Part shown: positions 54,872 to 63,868 of the stretch, piece by piece
Layout of the letters: each line of letters begins with the position of its first letter
Position numbering within the stretch: the first letter of the stretch is position 1
Source of the DNA: Candidatus Methanoperedens nitratireducens
Lineage (GTDB): Archaea > Halobacteriota > Methanosarcinia > Methanosarcinales > Methanoperedenaceae
Direction of reading: 5' to 3'
Assembly: GCA_020724545.1 (NCBI GenBank)
Contig: DYGR01000006.1
Span: forward strand, 21,626 to 85,625
DNA: 64,000 nt
Translations under genes and position numbers: made by a program
The notes under the pieces: model-generated
Database searches by the model: none
What the model saw: the letters and a program-made list of their open reading frames with translations, nothing else
What the model was told of the DNA's origin: nothing

Positions 54872-55087
54872 CTAATGAGACTGTAAGAAGATGGTATATG
54901 GAGAATCACCTTCTCCATATACCATTGTTGCCCAGGAATTATTCAGGAATTGGTCAACAACGTACAACAGTACCAACCCTGCTCCTAACCCTAGGGCGAG
55001 TTCCCCAATATTCTTACTGCAAAAGGATATTGGGGGTAGGTTCTGCGACTCGATGCTTATACAGTCGCATTCTTTATTTTTTTTCAT
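54872..55087 (-). CDS. Possible small membrane protein (71 aa)
   Basis: MKKNKECDCISIES start, a hydrophobic segment NIGELALGLGAGLVLLYVV, then a short tail. Two perfect inverted repeats lie in it: 54891-54925 (ATGGTATATGGAGAA with its complement around TCACC) and 55003-55035 (CCCCAATAT with ATATTGGGG). The repeats may mean an RNA or element remnant rather than a gene. No match known. Confidence 0.35.
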   Translation of the reverse strand: MKKNKECDCISIESQNLPPISFCSKNIGELALGLGAGLVLLYVVDQFLNNSWATMVYGEGDSPYTIFLQSH

Positions 55088-55286
55088 GCTTACGTGCCTG
55101 TGCCGAAAGGTTCATTGGCGTTTAATATGTTTTTAAGTTCATCAAAGTAGAAACGCGGTTTTTAAAGTTAGTTGAATTTCTTCAGGATTATTGTGATCGT
55201 GAAAACAAAGTCTTAAATAGTAGCGTTTCTTAACTAACTGTACACCGGGGTTAACTTCAGGGGGAATTAGAGTAAAATATGCCATT

Positions 55287-56390
55287 TTGGAAAAGCAGGA
55301 TTTATGCAGGTGGGTTGAGTATCTGAAGATAAAGGCAAAACTTTATGCGCCTAAAAAGAAAGAAAATCTTTTCGTATTCGGTCCGGTTAAAAATGCGGAT
55401 GAAGTTTGTCTTGATTATATACCCACGATACTTCCTCCCAAAAAATATTATTTTCCCCAGAAGGAAAGGCTGCTTGAATTCAGTATCAAACCTTTCAAGT
55501 CAGAAAAGGCAATTAAGGAATTTGAGGAATACATTCTTTTTGGCGTGCATACCTGTGATATAGCCGGTATTCAATGTTTGGATGTAGTATTCAGAGAATA
55601 TCCAGAGGACCCAAATTACTTGAACCGAAAAGAAAAAATGACGATAATAGGCATAGAATGCTTTAAATATTGCGATAAATATGCAAATTGCACTTCCATG
55701 GGTAATAATGTGCCCCGGGGCGGTTATGATTTGATGATGGTAAATTTAGGCAAGAATTTTATAATCCACATTAATTCTGAAAAAGGCGAAAGGTTAGTTG
55801 CGGGATTGGACTATATAAAAGAAGCAAAACCGCAGGATCTGGTTAAACTTGAGAACTTCAGAAATGAGAAGAAAAAGATGTTCAAGGAAGAGTTAAATGC
55901 GCCGCTGCCTGAAGTTTATAAAGCTTTTTCTAAATATGAATCTTTTCATTCTGAGGTCTGGAACGATGTTGGAAGAAGATGTGTTGCCTGCGGGAATTGC
56001 ACTGCGGTATGCCCGACATGTTATTGTTTTGATATTTATGATGAGCTGGAGCTGACGCTGAATGATGGACTGAGGTATCGCATCTGGAATTACTGCCAGA
56101 TGGATGATTTTGCTAAGGTGGCTACAGGTGAAGATTTTCGCAAGGGCAGGAATTCAAGGCAGAGGCACAGGTATTACAGGAAGTTCAAATATCCTGTGGA
56201 TAAATATAACAGGTATTTTTGTATAGGATGCGGCAGGTGCTCAAGGACGTGTATGGCCGATATTATCCTTATTGAGACAGTGGATTCCATCGTTGATCCG
56301 GCAAATGCCCAAAATTATAAAGGTTTGATCAAAAATATGCCAGAAGTTTGTCAGATAACACAGGACACAGGAGCTTGCGATGATAGATAA
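55287..56390 (+). CDS. hydB: Sulfhydrogenase-type hydrogenase, beta subunit (iron-sulfur)
   Basis: 367 aa from a TTG. No in-frame ATG precedes it; the ATG at 55279 is out of frame. The N-terminal part matches the family (KAKLYAPKKKENLFVFGPV, ILPPKKYYFPQ); mid-protein cysteines CDIAGIQC, CFKYC and YANC. Two ferredoxin motifs at the C-terminus: CVACGNCTAVCPTCYC and CIGCGRCSRTC. It passes electrons between the FAD subunit and the [NiFe] pair. It overlaps the next gene by 11 nt. Confidence 0.9.
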   Translation: MEKQDLCRWVEYLKIKAKLYAPKKKENLFVFGPVKNADEVCLDYIPTILPPKKYYFPQKERLLEFSIKPFKSEKAIKEFEEYILFGVHTCDIAGIQCLDVVFREYPEDPNYLNRKEKMTIIGIECFKYCDKYANCTSMGNNVPRGGYDLMMVNLGKNFIIHINSEKGERLVAGLDYIKEAKPQDLVKLENFRNEKKKMFKEELNAPLPEVYKAFSKYESFHSEVWNDVGRRCVACGNCTAVCPTCYCFDIYDELELTLNDGLRYRIWNYCQMDDFAKVATGEDFRKGRNSRQRHRYYRKFKYPVDKYNRYFCIGCGRCSRTCMADIILIETVDSIVDPANAQNYKGLIKNMPEVCQITQDTGACDDR

Positions 56391-57261
56391 GGCGATACTT
56401 CTGGAAAAGATGAAGACTTCTCCGTATAAGCCGATGAAGGCTAAAATTATTGAGGCAAAGATGGTAACGGAGAATGAAAAATTTTTCAAAATTGAGCTTG
56501 AAGGTAAAATTAACCTCTCCCACGAGCCAGGACAATTCGTTATGGTTTCTATTTTTGGCTACGGGGAAGCGCCTATATCGATTTGTTCCTCTCCCACAGA
56601 AAAAGGTTTCTTTGATCTGACTGTCAGGAATGTGGGGATATTGACGAACGCATTGCATAAATTAAACAAAGGTGATATAGTCGGCATACGCGGACCGTTT
56701 GGCAGAGGTTTTCCAGTTGATAATATGTTCGGTTATGATATTGTCATTGTTGCCGGTGGTCTTGGTATTGTGCCGCTGCGGTCTTTGATCAGGTACATTA
56801 TGCATAACAGGAATGATTTTGGAGATGTACAGATACTCCTTGGCTGCAGGACTCCCAGAGAATTTTTATTCAAAGAAGAAACAAAGGAATGGATGAGGCG
56901 CACAGAGATAAAATTTAAATGTACAGTTGACAGGGCAGACCCGGATTGGAAAGGTAATGTCGGTCTTATTACTTCTTTAATCCCGGGCGTGGATATTAAT
57001 CCAGTCAAGACATATGCTGTTGTGGTCGGACCGCCAGTAATGTATAAGTTTGTTATTTTAAAACTCCTTGAAAAAGCAATCCCTGATCATCAGATTATTG
57101 TTTCTCTTGAGAGAAGGATGCGCTGCGGTCTTGGCAAGTGCGGTCACTGTCAGATCGAGGGGATTTATGTCTGCCAGAACGGGCCGGTTTTTAATTACGC
57201 TCAATTGAAGGATTTTAGGGGGGAATGTCATGAAGGAGAGTGCTATGAAAAAAGGATCTAA
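56380..57261 (+). CDS. hydG: Sulfhydrogenase-type hydrogenase, gamma subunit (FAD/NAD(P)H-binding)
   Basis: 293 aa. Ferredoxin-reductase fold: FAD site (HEPGQFVMVSIFGYGEAPIS), NAD(P) site (VIVAGGLGIVPLRSLI), and a [2Fe-2S] site at the C-terminus (CGLGKCGHC, then YVCQ). It oxidises NAD(P)H or reduces NAD(P)+. GGAG 6 nt before the ATG. Confidence 0.93.
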   Translation: MIDKAILLEKMKTSPYKPMKAKIIEAKMVTENEKFFKIELEGKINLSHEPGQFVMVSIFGYGEAPISICSSPTEKGFFDLTVRNVGILTNALHKLNKGDIVGIRGPFGRGFPVDNMFGYDIVIVAGGLGIVPLRSLIRYIMHNRNDFGDVQILLGCRTPREFLFKEETKEWMRRTEIKFKCTVDRADPDWKGNVGLITSLIPGVDINPVKTYAVVVGPPVMYKFVILKLLEKAIPDHQIIVSLERRMRCGLGKCGHCQIEGIYVCQNGPVFNYAQLKDFRGECHEGECYEKRI

Positions 57262-58012
57262 GCCAAGAGTGGCTTTTTTTGATTTTACTGATTGCGAGGG
57301 CTGCCAGCTTCAGATTACAAATATGGGGGATACCCTTCTTGAATTAACGGAACTTTTTGATATAGTGAATTTCAGGGAAATAATGTCTGAGAAATCCGAT
57401 GATTATGATATAGCTGTAGTAGAAGGCAGTATCTCCACTGACAATGATATCAAGCGCATAAAAGGTATCAGAGAAAGAGCAAAAATTCTGGTTGCCTTTG
57501 GTTCTTGCGCTACTATTGCCGGTGTCAACGGTATAAAAAACCGTGCTCCTCTTGAACTTGCCAGGCAAAGAGTCTATGGCGATAAGGCTGATACTGTAAA
57601 CACAATTAGAGCAATGCCTCTGGATGCGGTGGTGAAAGTTGATTATTATATTTTAAATTGCCCTCCATATGTTCCGGAAATAATAGCTGTTTTTAAAAGC
57701 ATACTCATAGGCAAGCCGTATCCACTTCCCAATTATGCAGTTTGTGTGGAGTGCAAAATGAATGAAAATGTCTGCCGCTACGAGAAGGACGAGGAATGCA
57801 TGGGGCCTGTAACAAGGGCCGGCTGCAATTCATGGTGCATTAATAACGGCAACAGGTGTTATGCATGCCGTGGTCTTGTAGAGAATCCTGCAGCAGACGG
57901 CGCAAAAGATATATTTTTAAAATATGGGTTTAAAGCAGAGGATATATTAAAGCACTTCACTTTATATAACGATCCGCAGGGGGAGAAGAAATATGACCGG
58001 GAATTCAAATAA
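57245..58012 (+). CDS. hydD: Sulfhydrogenase-type hydrogenase, delta (small) subunit
   Basis: The ATG at 57245 has GGAG 6 nt upstream; an in-frame ATG at 57230 is also possible. Ligands of the proximal cluster: DFTDCEGCQL, GSCATIAG, NCPPYVP region and the C-terminal cluster group (CVECKMNENVC, CMGPVTRAGCNSWC, CYACRG). It is the iron-sulfur partner of the [NiFe] subunit. It overlaps hydG by 17 nt and hydA by 20 nt. Confidence 0.93.
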   Translation: MKKGSKPRVAFFDFTDCEGCQLQITNMGDTLLELTELFDIVNFREIMSEKSDDYDIAVVEGSISTDNDIKRIKGIRERAKILVAFGSCATIAGVNGIKNRAPLELARQRVYGDKADTVNTIRAMPLDAVVKVDYYILNCPPYVPEIIAVFKSILIGKPYPLPNYAVCVECKMNENVCRYEKDEECMGPVTRAGCNSWCINNGNRCYACRGLVENPAADGAKDIFLKYGFKAEDILKHFTLYNDPQGEKKYDREFK

Positions 58013-59351
58013 TACAGACTCCAGAGATATAAAAGTTGATGTCCATTATTTAACCCGCGTTGAAGGGCATGGCAATATTGTTGTTGATGTTAAAGAGGGA
58101 AAACTTACCAGATGCGAATTCCAGGTTATAGAATCGCCGCGTTTTTTTGAATCTATGCTTGTTAGCCGCTATATCTGGGAGGCACAGCATCTGACCAGTC
58201 GTATCTGCGGAATCTGCGCCTGCGCGCACAGTTTAGCCAGTATCAAGGCAGCAGAGGACGCTCTGGGAATAAAGCCTTCTGAGGAGGTCATCAGTTTGAG
58301 AAAGCTGCTTTTACATACTGAAATGATGGATAGCCATATCCTTCATGTTTATTTTCTGGTAGCACCTGATCTTTTAGGAGTAAAAAGCGTTATGCAGCTC
58401 ATTAAGACACACAAACCTCTGGTTGAGATGGCTCTCAGAATGAAAAGGATGAGCGATTATGCAGGAGAGGTTCTGGCAGGCAGGCATATCCATCCGATAA
58501 GTTATGTCATAGGAGGGCTGACCCAGATGCCTTCAAAGAAAGGCCTGGAAAAATTATATAAGTTGATGCTTGAGGCGAGGCATGATGGTGATGAAACGGT
58601 GAAGATTATCAAGACATTAAAATTTCCTGAATTTAACCGGCCTACGCAATATATGTCGCTTAACAGCGAAGAGGAATATGCTTTTTATGATGGAGATTTG
58701 ATTATCAACGGTGGACGCCGCACAAAGGTAATGGATTACAAAAAACTTTTCACAGAAAAAGTGCTTGATTATTCGACAGCAAAAATATCTACCATTGATA
58801 ATAAACCTTATATGGTCGGTGCAATCTCCAGATTTAATAATAATTACGATAAACTGAACAAAAAAGCAAAAGAAGTTGCAAAAGAACTGGGCTTAAAACC
58901 ACCATGCCATAATCCTTATTTAAACACTGCCATACAGCTTGTGGAATGGATACATTGTCTGGAGGAATCAATTAAAATAATGGAAAATATCTTGAAAAAT
59001 GGCTTGAAGGAAGAAAAGATAGTGGTTGCATCCTGGCCGAAGAGGAGCCAGATCAACACACTTAAGTATATGCCTGATACAGGGACAGGCTGTGTTGAGG
59101 CTCCACGGGGCTCTTTATTCCATCAATATTCAATAGATGATACCGCTCATATAACTGCGGCAGACTGCGTCATCCCCACGAATCAAAATATAGGCAATTT
59201 AGAAGAGGACATGCGTAAAATTGTGCCGGAATTATTGGGCACGCATACGCAGGAGCAAATTACGCTGAATTTAGAGATGCTTGCGCGCGCATATGACCCC
59301 TGCATTTCATGTGCCACCCATGTTTTAGATGTAAAATTTGTTAACGCTTAA
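57993..59351 (+). CDS. hydA: Sulfhydrogenase-type hydrogenase, alpha (large, [NiFe]) subunit
   Basis: 452 aa. Both nickel-site pairs are present: RICGICACAHS at the N-terminal end and DPCISCATH near the C-terminus, followed by a 9-residue tail that a maturation protease would remove. Start with GGGGGAGAAG upstream. It is of the group 3b NAD(P)-linked (sulf)hydrogenase type. The base and codon use (AAA, ATA-rich, many T-ending codons) looks lower in GC than neighbours; together with the flanking intron pieces this suggests transfer. Confidence 0.94.
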   Translation: MTGNSNNTDSRDIKVDVHYLTRVEGHGNIVVDVKEGKLTRCEFQVIESPRFFESMLVSRYIWEAQHLTSRICGICACAHSLASIKAAEDALGIKPSEEVISLRKLLLHTEMMDSHILHVYFLVAPDLLGVKSVMQLIKTHKPLVEMALRMKRMSDYAGEVLAGRHIHPISYVIGGLTQMPSKKGLEKLYKLMLEARHDGDETVKIIKTLKFPEFNRPTQYMSLNSEEEYAFYDGDLIINGGRRTKVMDYKKLFTEKVLDYSTAKISTIDNKPYMVGAISRFNNNYDKLNKKAKEVAKELGLKPPCHNPYLNTAIQLVEWIHCLEESIKIMENILKNGLKEEKIVVASWPKRSQINTLKYMPDTGTGCVEAPRGSLFHQYSIDDTAHITAADCVIPTNQNIGNLEEDMRKIVPELLGTHTQEQITLNLEMLARAYDPCISCATHVLDVKFVNA

Positions 59352-59368
59352 TATCTATAAAAAATCAA

Positions 59369-59384
59369 AACCGCAGATAAACGC
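59369..59384. repeat. Left copy of 16-bp inverted repeat flanking the intron remnant
   Basis: AACCGCAGATAAACGC here is exactly matched, in reverse complement, at 60488-60503. The left copy continues as CGATGAACGCGGATTTATTG, a pattern seen as a dispersed spacer repeat in many genomes. Confidence 0.7.
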
Positions 59385-59484
59385 CGATGAACGCGGATTT
59401 ATTGCTACGCATCTGCGTTGCGTGCCCCGAAGCACAAGAAGGAAAGATTAGGGTCGGGATGGCTGCGAACGCTTTCTTGTGTGA

Positions 59485-60290
59485 TGGTTAACAGACAATA
59501 TCCCTATGGATAAGTCAATTCTGAAACAATTCCTCAAGGCGGGCTATGTGTTTGAACGCCATCTATTTCCAACGGATGCAGGAACTCCGCAGGGAGGTAT
59601 AATATCACCAATACTCGCCAATATGACGCTTGACGGGATTGAGAAACTGCTTGCGGACAAATACCATAATAACAAGAATGGTAGAACAGATAGAAAGCAT
59701 TCTGCAAAATACAAAGTAAATCTCTGTAGGTATGCGGATGATTTTATCGTTACTGCAAAAACTGAAGAAATAGCCAAGGAAGTTAAAGAATTGATAAGAG
59801 ATTTCCTTAAGGATAGAGGTCTGGAATTATCCGATGAGAAAACGATGATAACCCATATTAACAATGGCTTTGATTTTCTCGGATGGAACTTCAGGAAGTA
59901 CAATGGTAAGCTCCTTGTTAAACCATCTAATAAATCCACTGAGAAAATCACTGTAAGAATCAGTGACATAATCAAGAGTGGAAAAGCATGGAAGCAAGAA
60001 GACCTAAACAGTGGATTATCAGAAAATACTGGCATTCCTCTGGGAAAAGGAACTGGATATTTTCTGAGGGAAATAAACAACTGAATCTTCTATCTGATAA
60101 AAAGATAGTCAGGCATACAAAATTGAAGTTAGACATGAACCCCTACATTGATAAAGACTATTTTATCTTGCGAAAGATAAAAATGGGAATCAAGAAACTA
60201 ACAGACACGGCAAATAAAGAGTGGGATAAAGCAAAGAAAATATGCAAACCTGAAACTGAGATCATGACAAATAACTGCTGCCCGATTTAA
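59485..60290 (+). pseudogene. ltrA: Group II intron-encoded reverse transcriptase, 3' part with deletion and frameshift
   Basis: After a stop at 59482-59484 the frame reads WLTDNIPMDKSILKQFLKAG, GTPQGGIISPILANM, and LCRYADDFIVTA, which holds the catalytic YADD. It ends at 60084. From about 59985 another frame gives the maturase tail (RRPKQWIIRKYWHSSGKRNW, KIVRHTKLKLDMNPYIDKDY). A join in the KAWKQED region shows that about 40 maturase codons were lost with a frame change. The N-terminal RT domains are absent. Non-functional. Confidence 0.85.
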
Positions 60291-60307
60291 AGGGTGATCG
60301 AATACTT

Positions 60308-60383
60308 GAGCCGTATGCGGTGAAAGTCGCACGTACGGTTCTTGGAAGAGAGAGGGCGGGAAACCGCTCTTTCTTATTCAACT
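60308..60383 (+). ncRNA. Group II intron domain V and domain VI
   Basis: Domain V at 60308-60341 begins GAGCCGTATGCGGTGAAAG and ends CACGTACGGTTC, the well-known catalytic hairpin. Domain VI at 60345-60383 is a hairpin (around GGGCGGGAAACCGCT) with TTATTCAACT carrying the branch-A region and 3' end. This confirms that the RT fragment belongs to a group II intron. Confidence 0.88.
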
Positions 60384-60483
60384 ATGAAGGGAAACTTTCA
60401 CGTACGGTTCTGAGAAGAGTTGGAGCGAGCAATCGCTCCTTCTTATTCGGCGGGAGGTTGAAAGACCTCTTCTTTACTCTACC
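60384..60483 (+). repeat. Two further partial intron 3' ends in tandem
   Basis: The second unit has CACGTACGGTTC at 60399-60410 (a domain V tail), a perfect GGAGCGA-GCAA-TCGCTCC hairpin (60422-60439) and CTTCTTATTC. The third has GAGGT-TGAAAG-ACCTC (60454-60469) followed by TTCTTTACTCTACC. They look like 3' ends from successive insertions or retrohoming errors. Confidence 0.6.
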
Positions 60484-60487
60484 ATTT

Positions 60488-60522
60488 GCGTTTATCTGCG
60501 GTTCTTAGCGTTCTTTGCGGTG
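60488..60522. repeat. Right copy of 16-bp inverted repeat plus a dispersed repeat
   Basis: GCGTTTATCTGCGGTT (60488-60503) mirrors 59369-59384. GCGTTCTTTGCGGTG follows (60508-60522) and recurs at 45716-45730 between mgtE and thiC. Together they form a dispersed spacer repeat. Confidence 0.7.
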
Positions 60523-60614
60523 TATGAATAATGGTTTTGGGCAGGCGTTGGTAATCACCGATTCTATACCTGTGGTAAACAATTTAGCTAAACAAGTCCA
60601 TACAGTGTAATCTA

Positions 60615-61478
60615 ATGGAACATAAAACTGGGAGCGCATTCGCTCCTGCTCACATCTCTGGTATCTTTATAATCGATATGAAACAAGATGCCCGACTTTC
60701 AGGTTCAACAGGCTGCGGCATCTGTCTTGAGGATGGAGCGGTCACTAAAGTACGCCTGACAGAAGAAACAGAAGAAACAGAGGAAACAACAATAAGTATC
60801 AACGGTGCTTTTACTGAAGCAGCTACGACCCTGTCAACTATAAAGCTCCTGACATCACAACCAGTAATAGTTGAGACCGCGCTTAGTATTCCTGTAGGCT
60901 GCGGATTTGGAGCAAGCGGCGCAGGAGCCCTGAGTGCGGCGCTGGCGCTAAATGAGGCGCTTTACCTGAATCTGACCTTAAACGAATTATCCCGGGCTGC
61001 ACATATAGCCGAGGTGACCAACAGGACAGGACTTGGTGATGTTACAGGCCAGACGTTCGGAGGTATCGTTATCAGGAAAAAAGCAGGCGCGCCTTTCACA
61101 GCAGTAATTGATAAGATCCCGTGCAAAAATAATACCATCTCCTGGGTGAGCTTCGGGAAGATATCGACAAGATCGGTTCTATCTGATGATATGAAAAAGA
61201 AAGCGATCAATGAGACAGGGAAACTCAGGCTAAAGGAACTATTAAAAAAACCCACACTTGAGAATTTTTTCTGGCAATCAAGCGCTTTTACAAAGGAGAT
61301 AGAGTTAATGAGCCCGAAAGTGAAGGATGCCATAGAAGCAGTTGAGGCAAAAGGAGGGCTTGCAAGTCAGGCCATGCTTGGAGATGCGGTTTTTGCTATG
61401 AATGATAGGGGAGCGCTTTTAGAATTCGGGGAGGTTCGTACAAGCAGGATAAGTAATGCGGGGGTGCACCTATTATGA
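60615..61478 (+). CDS. Pantoate kinase
   Basis: 287 aa. GHMP-kinase motif PVGCGFGASGAGALSAALAL, N-terminal AFAPAHISGIF and C-terminal Gly-rich AKGGLASQAMLGDAVFAM. It phosphorylates pantoate in the archaeal CoA path. It overlaps the next gene by 4 nt, the partner enzyme of the same path. Confidence 0.93.
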   Translation: MEHKTGSAFAPAHISGIFIIDMKQDARLSGSTGCGICLEDGAVTKVRLTEETEETEETTISINGAFTEAATTLSTIKLLTSQPVIVETALSIPVGCGFGASGAGALSAALALNEALYLNLTLNELSRAAHIAEVTNRTGLGDVTGQTFGGIVIRKKAGAPFTAVIDKIPCKNNTISWVSFGKISTRSVLSDDMKKKAINETGKLRLKELLKKPTLENFFWQSSAFTKEIELMSPKVKDAIEAVEAKGGLASQAMLGDAVFAMNDRGALLEFGEVRTSRISNAGVHLL

Positions 61479-62209
61479 TTCCTAAAAGCCATCCCAGGTA
61501 TGAGTCACTATTGACGCGGGAACTGATAGTTGAGGGTATAAGAAAGGGAATAACAAGCATGCAGGGATTGATTGCACAGGGGCGCGGCGAGGCATTTGAT
61601 TACTTGATCGGAGAAAAAACATCAAAGTGTGCATTGCAGGCTGAGAGGGTCACAGCAGCAATGCTGCTGCTTGCGAAAAGACCTGTTATCTCAGTTAACG
61701 GGAATGTTGCCGCCCTTGTTCCAGGGGAGATTATTCGGTTAAGTGATATCGTTAATGCTCCTCTTGAGGTCAATCTATTCTACAGGACAGAGGAAAGGAT
61801 GAACAGGATCATAGAATACCTGCGCTCCTTCGGGGCAAAGAAAATGTATACAAAGAGCGATGGGTTAATACCCGGTCTGGAGCATGAGAGGGCAAAAGTG
61901 GATACTGATGGCATTTTCAGTGCAGATGTTGTTCTTGTCCCTCTTGAGGATGGGGATAGATGCAAAGCCCTCGTCGAGATGGGGAAATCTGTTATCGCAA
62001 TAGACCTGAATCCTTTATCAAGAACAGCGCAGTGCGCAGGGATAACAATCGTGGATAATATAACCCGTGCAATACCGAATATATCAAAATTTGCAGAAGA
62101 GCTTAAAGATTCAGAAAAAGATGAGCTTTTGAGGATAGTTCGGGAATTTGATAATAAGAAGAATCTGGCGCTTGCAATAGATGGGATTGTTGATCATCTA
62201 TCGCATTAG
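61475..62209 (+). CDS. 4-phosphopantoate--beta-alanine ligase (phosphopantothenate synthetase)
   Basis: 244 aa. Conserved: IPKSHPRYESLLTRELIVEG, SVNGNVAALVPGE, VPLEDGDRCKALVEMGK, DLNPLSRTAQCA. It joins 4-phosphopantoate and beta-alanine with ATP, replacing the bacterial pantothenate route. Translationally coupled to pantoate kinase. Confidence 0.94.
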   Translation: MIPKSHPRYESLLTRELIVEGIRKGITSMQGLIAQGRGEAFDYLIGEKTSKCALQAERVTAAMLLLAKRPVISVNGNVAALVPGEIIRLSDIVNAPLEVNLFYRTEERMNRIIEYLRSFGAKKMYTKSDGLIPGLEHERAKVDTDGIFSADVVLVPLEDGDRCKALVEMGKSVIAIDLNPLSRTAQCAGITIVDNITRAIPNISKFAEELKDSEKDELLRIVREFDNKKNLALAIDGIVDHLSH

Positions 62210-62352
62210 TATGTCTGGAATCTGCATTAACAAGGCGAGCCCATCCAATCAGAGACGTAACATATAGATTACGACCTTATATTATTGACTCGACACTAGA
62301 GTTCTTATGTTATCTAATTACTTGCGCAAAACACTATAGATTGATTTAAAGC

Positions 62353-63786
62353 TTATCTTTTCCAGAACGATGGAACAAACAATACAAGTACAGTCAGCAC
62401 CTCAAGTCTTCCTATCCACATATTGATTATCAGGATTATCTTCCCTAGTTCAGGGACTGCGGCGAAATTTGGGCCTACCAGATTTAAGCCAGGCCCCACA
62501 TTGCCAAGTGTTGTTGCAGATGCGCTTATACTGGTTATCAGATCAAGTCCCATTGCACTCAGGATCAGGGTACTTCCCACGAATATAAGTAAATAGAGGA
62601 CAAAAAACGAAAGGATTGCCTGCATCACATCATCAGGGATAGATGTGTTGCCGATCCTGATAGGTCTGACCATTTTGGGATGGATCAATCTATATATTTC
62701 ACGAAGACCGTATTTTATAAGAAGAATAACCCTGATGACCTTCATGGCACCGGCTGTAGAACCAGCAGAGCCGCCCACGAACATCAGCAATAGCAGTATC
62801 ATCTTCGTAGAATCAGGCCAGAGATCAAAATTGGCTGATGTAAATCCTGCTGTTGTCATAATAGAAACAACCTGGAACGAGGCATACCTGAATGCAGTCT
62901 GTAATGCTTCACCCCAGTTCCAGAGATAGAGTGTGATGATAAGTGTCGAAATGGCAATAATAAAAATATAGGCCTGGAACTCTTCATCTCTTATGAGGGA
63001 TTTTCGCTCCACGCGCAGCGTTCGGTAGAACATACTGAAATTAACCCCTGCTATAATCATGAATATAATTATAACGGCTTCAATAAAGGGATCACCGAAT
63101 GCGGCTATGGATTCATTCTTCGGAGAAAAACCGCCCGTTGCCATGGTAGAAAACGTATGCACGATAGCATCGTACAGCGTCATCCCTGCAAATTTAAGAA
63201 TAATTATTTCAAGAAGTGAAAATGTTAGATAAACACCCCATAGGATCTGTGCAGTATCCTTGAGTCTTGGTCTTAGTTTATCCTTCATAGGGCCGGTTGT
63301 CTCTGCCCTGAACATCTGCCTGCCTGCCACGGCAAGCCTGGGGAGGATCGCTATGACGAGGACAATAATTCCCATGCCTCCAAGCCACTGGGTCATACTT
63401 CTCCAGAAAAGGATGCTCTTTGAATAGATTTCAATCTCTGGCAGAATACTTGAGCCGGTTGTGGTAAACCCGGACATTGACTCAAACAATGAGTCTATCG
63501 GGGATATTCCTGCTAACAAAAAAGGGATTGCTCCGAGCAGAGCTATTAAAAACCAGCCCGCTGCCACAATGACAACACTCTCTCTGTGCGTGAGTTCATC
63601 AAATTCTGGCCTGTTGGTATGTTCAAGTATTGCTCCCGTTACGAACACCAGAATGGATGTGATTGCAAAAATCAATATGGATTCAGGCTCGTTATAATAC
63701 ACTGCCACCATTAGAGGAATTAACAGGGAAATCCCGAGGAATTTTATCACAGTACCAAGTATATTCAAAATGACACTGTAGTTCAT
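62353..63786 (-). CDS. trkH: Potassium uptake protein TrkH
   Basis: 477 aa. Four pore loops with the filter Gly: SGFTTTGSS, ATGGFSPKN, TAGFTSANF, TLGNVGPGL. The C-terminal WIGRLEVLTVLVLF is a family mark. It forms a K+ channel that works with TrkA, which is not in the window. The gap 62210-62352 holds nothing notable. Confidence 0.96.
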   Translation of the reverse strand: MNYSVILNILGTVIKFLGISLLIPLMVAVYYNEPESILIFAITSILVFVTGAILEHTNRPEFDELTHRESVVIVAAGWFLIALLGAIPFLLAGISPIDSLFESMSGFTTTGSSILPEIEIYSKSILFWRSMTQWLGGMGIIVLVIAILPRLAVAGRQMFRAETTGPMKDKLRPRLKDTAQILWGVYLTFSLLEIIILKFAGMTLYDAIVHTFSTMATGGFSPKNESIAAFGDPFIEAVIIIFMIIAGVNFSMFYRTLRVERKSLIRDEEFQAYIFIIAISTLIITLYLWNWGEALQTAFRYASFQVVSIMTTAGFTSANFDLWPDSTKMILLLLMFVGGSAGSTAGAMKVIRVILLIKYGLREIYRLIHPKMVRPIRIGNTSIPDDVMQAILSFFVLYLLIFVGSTLILSAMGLDLITSISASATTLGNVGPGLNLVGPNFAAVPELGKIILIINMWIGRLEVLTVLVLFVPSFWKR

Positions 63787-63868
63787 TGACGTTTTAATTC
63801 AAGTCTGGTTTATTAAACCTTGCTATCAAAATACTAAAAATACTATATTTTTCTAGTGGCTCACCACA

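Noticed and set aside
60320..60508. 62-codon frame over domains V-VI
   Set aside because: Arises from repeated RNA hairpins of the intron 3' end.
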